A DNA stretch of 17,095 nt from Candidatus Parcubacteria bacterium (GTDB lineage: Bacteria > Patescibacteriota > Patescibacteriia > Patescibacteriales > UBA12075). Location of the stretch: contig JAGLNE010000053.1 of assembly GCA_023139655.1 (NCBI GenBank), positions 1-17,095 on the forward strand. The letters run 5' to 3'. Below: more notes on the stretch, generated by a model. The model worked only from the letters and a program-made list of their open reading frames with translations, was not told where the DNA came from and searched no databases. How positions within the stretch are numbered: position 1 is the first letter of the stretch. The stretch is not shown here.

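Overview
The window fits a Patescibacteria (CPR) genome, most likely Parcubacteria-like. This is inferred from the protein's architecture: an N-terminal anchor followed by repeated FN3, DUF2341-LamG and Cys-rich Ig-like domains, a style I know from very large secreted proteins of that group. No Shine-Dalgarno sequence is seen upstream of the two main starts. No marker gene is present, so this is not proof. In-frame TGA is absent through more than 5,500 codons, which argues against lineages that read TGA as glycine.

Layout. Bases 1-189, minus strand: a 56-residue AbrB/MazE-type DNA-binding protein whose stop overlaps the start of a further gene running off the left edge. Bases 190-455: a divergent control region. 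It has an extended -10 promoter for the small regulator, a tandem perfect palindrome where that transcript should start, a TTGAAA-18-TATAAT promoter facing right, and a roughly 110-nt leader with competing hairpins. Bases 456-17095, plus strand: a single uninterrupted reading frame of at least 5,546 codons that has not stopped at the right edge. It fills 97% of the window. Every other long ORF here is a shadow of it.

The giant protein reads in order: short basic N terminus and membrane segment; acidic low-complexity linker; N-terminal beta-rich domains including a macroglobulin MG2-like one; a three-unit beta repeat region; then a mosaic core. The core contains five copies of a Cys-containing beta module joined by a PNF..D linker to a fibronectin type III domain, plus one FN3 behind a different partner domain. 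Two of the five modules carry a nested DUF2341-LamG cassette at the same loop. Between modules lie tandem jelly-roll-like units, a Trp-rich possible propeller region and three copies of a domain resembling CPR repeats that start YRWRNDDG. The C terminus is a Cys-rich Ig-like pair and a final region that looks close to its natural end.

The likely role is a cell-surface or secreted adhesin/contact protein that binds glycans or a host surface. This rests on domain types and is not shown directly. No catalytic motif, LPXTG anchor, RNA gene, CRISPR array or insertion sequence was recognised. The most noteworthy points are the nested cassettes, the correlated Cys pairs, the genomic palindromic repeat absorbed in frame at 2632-2660, and the leader and operator structures upstream.
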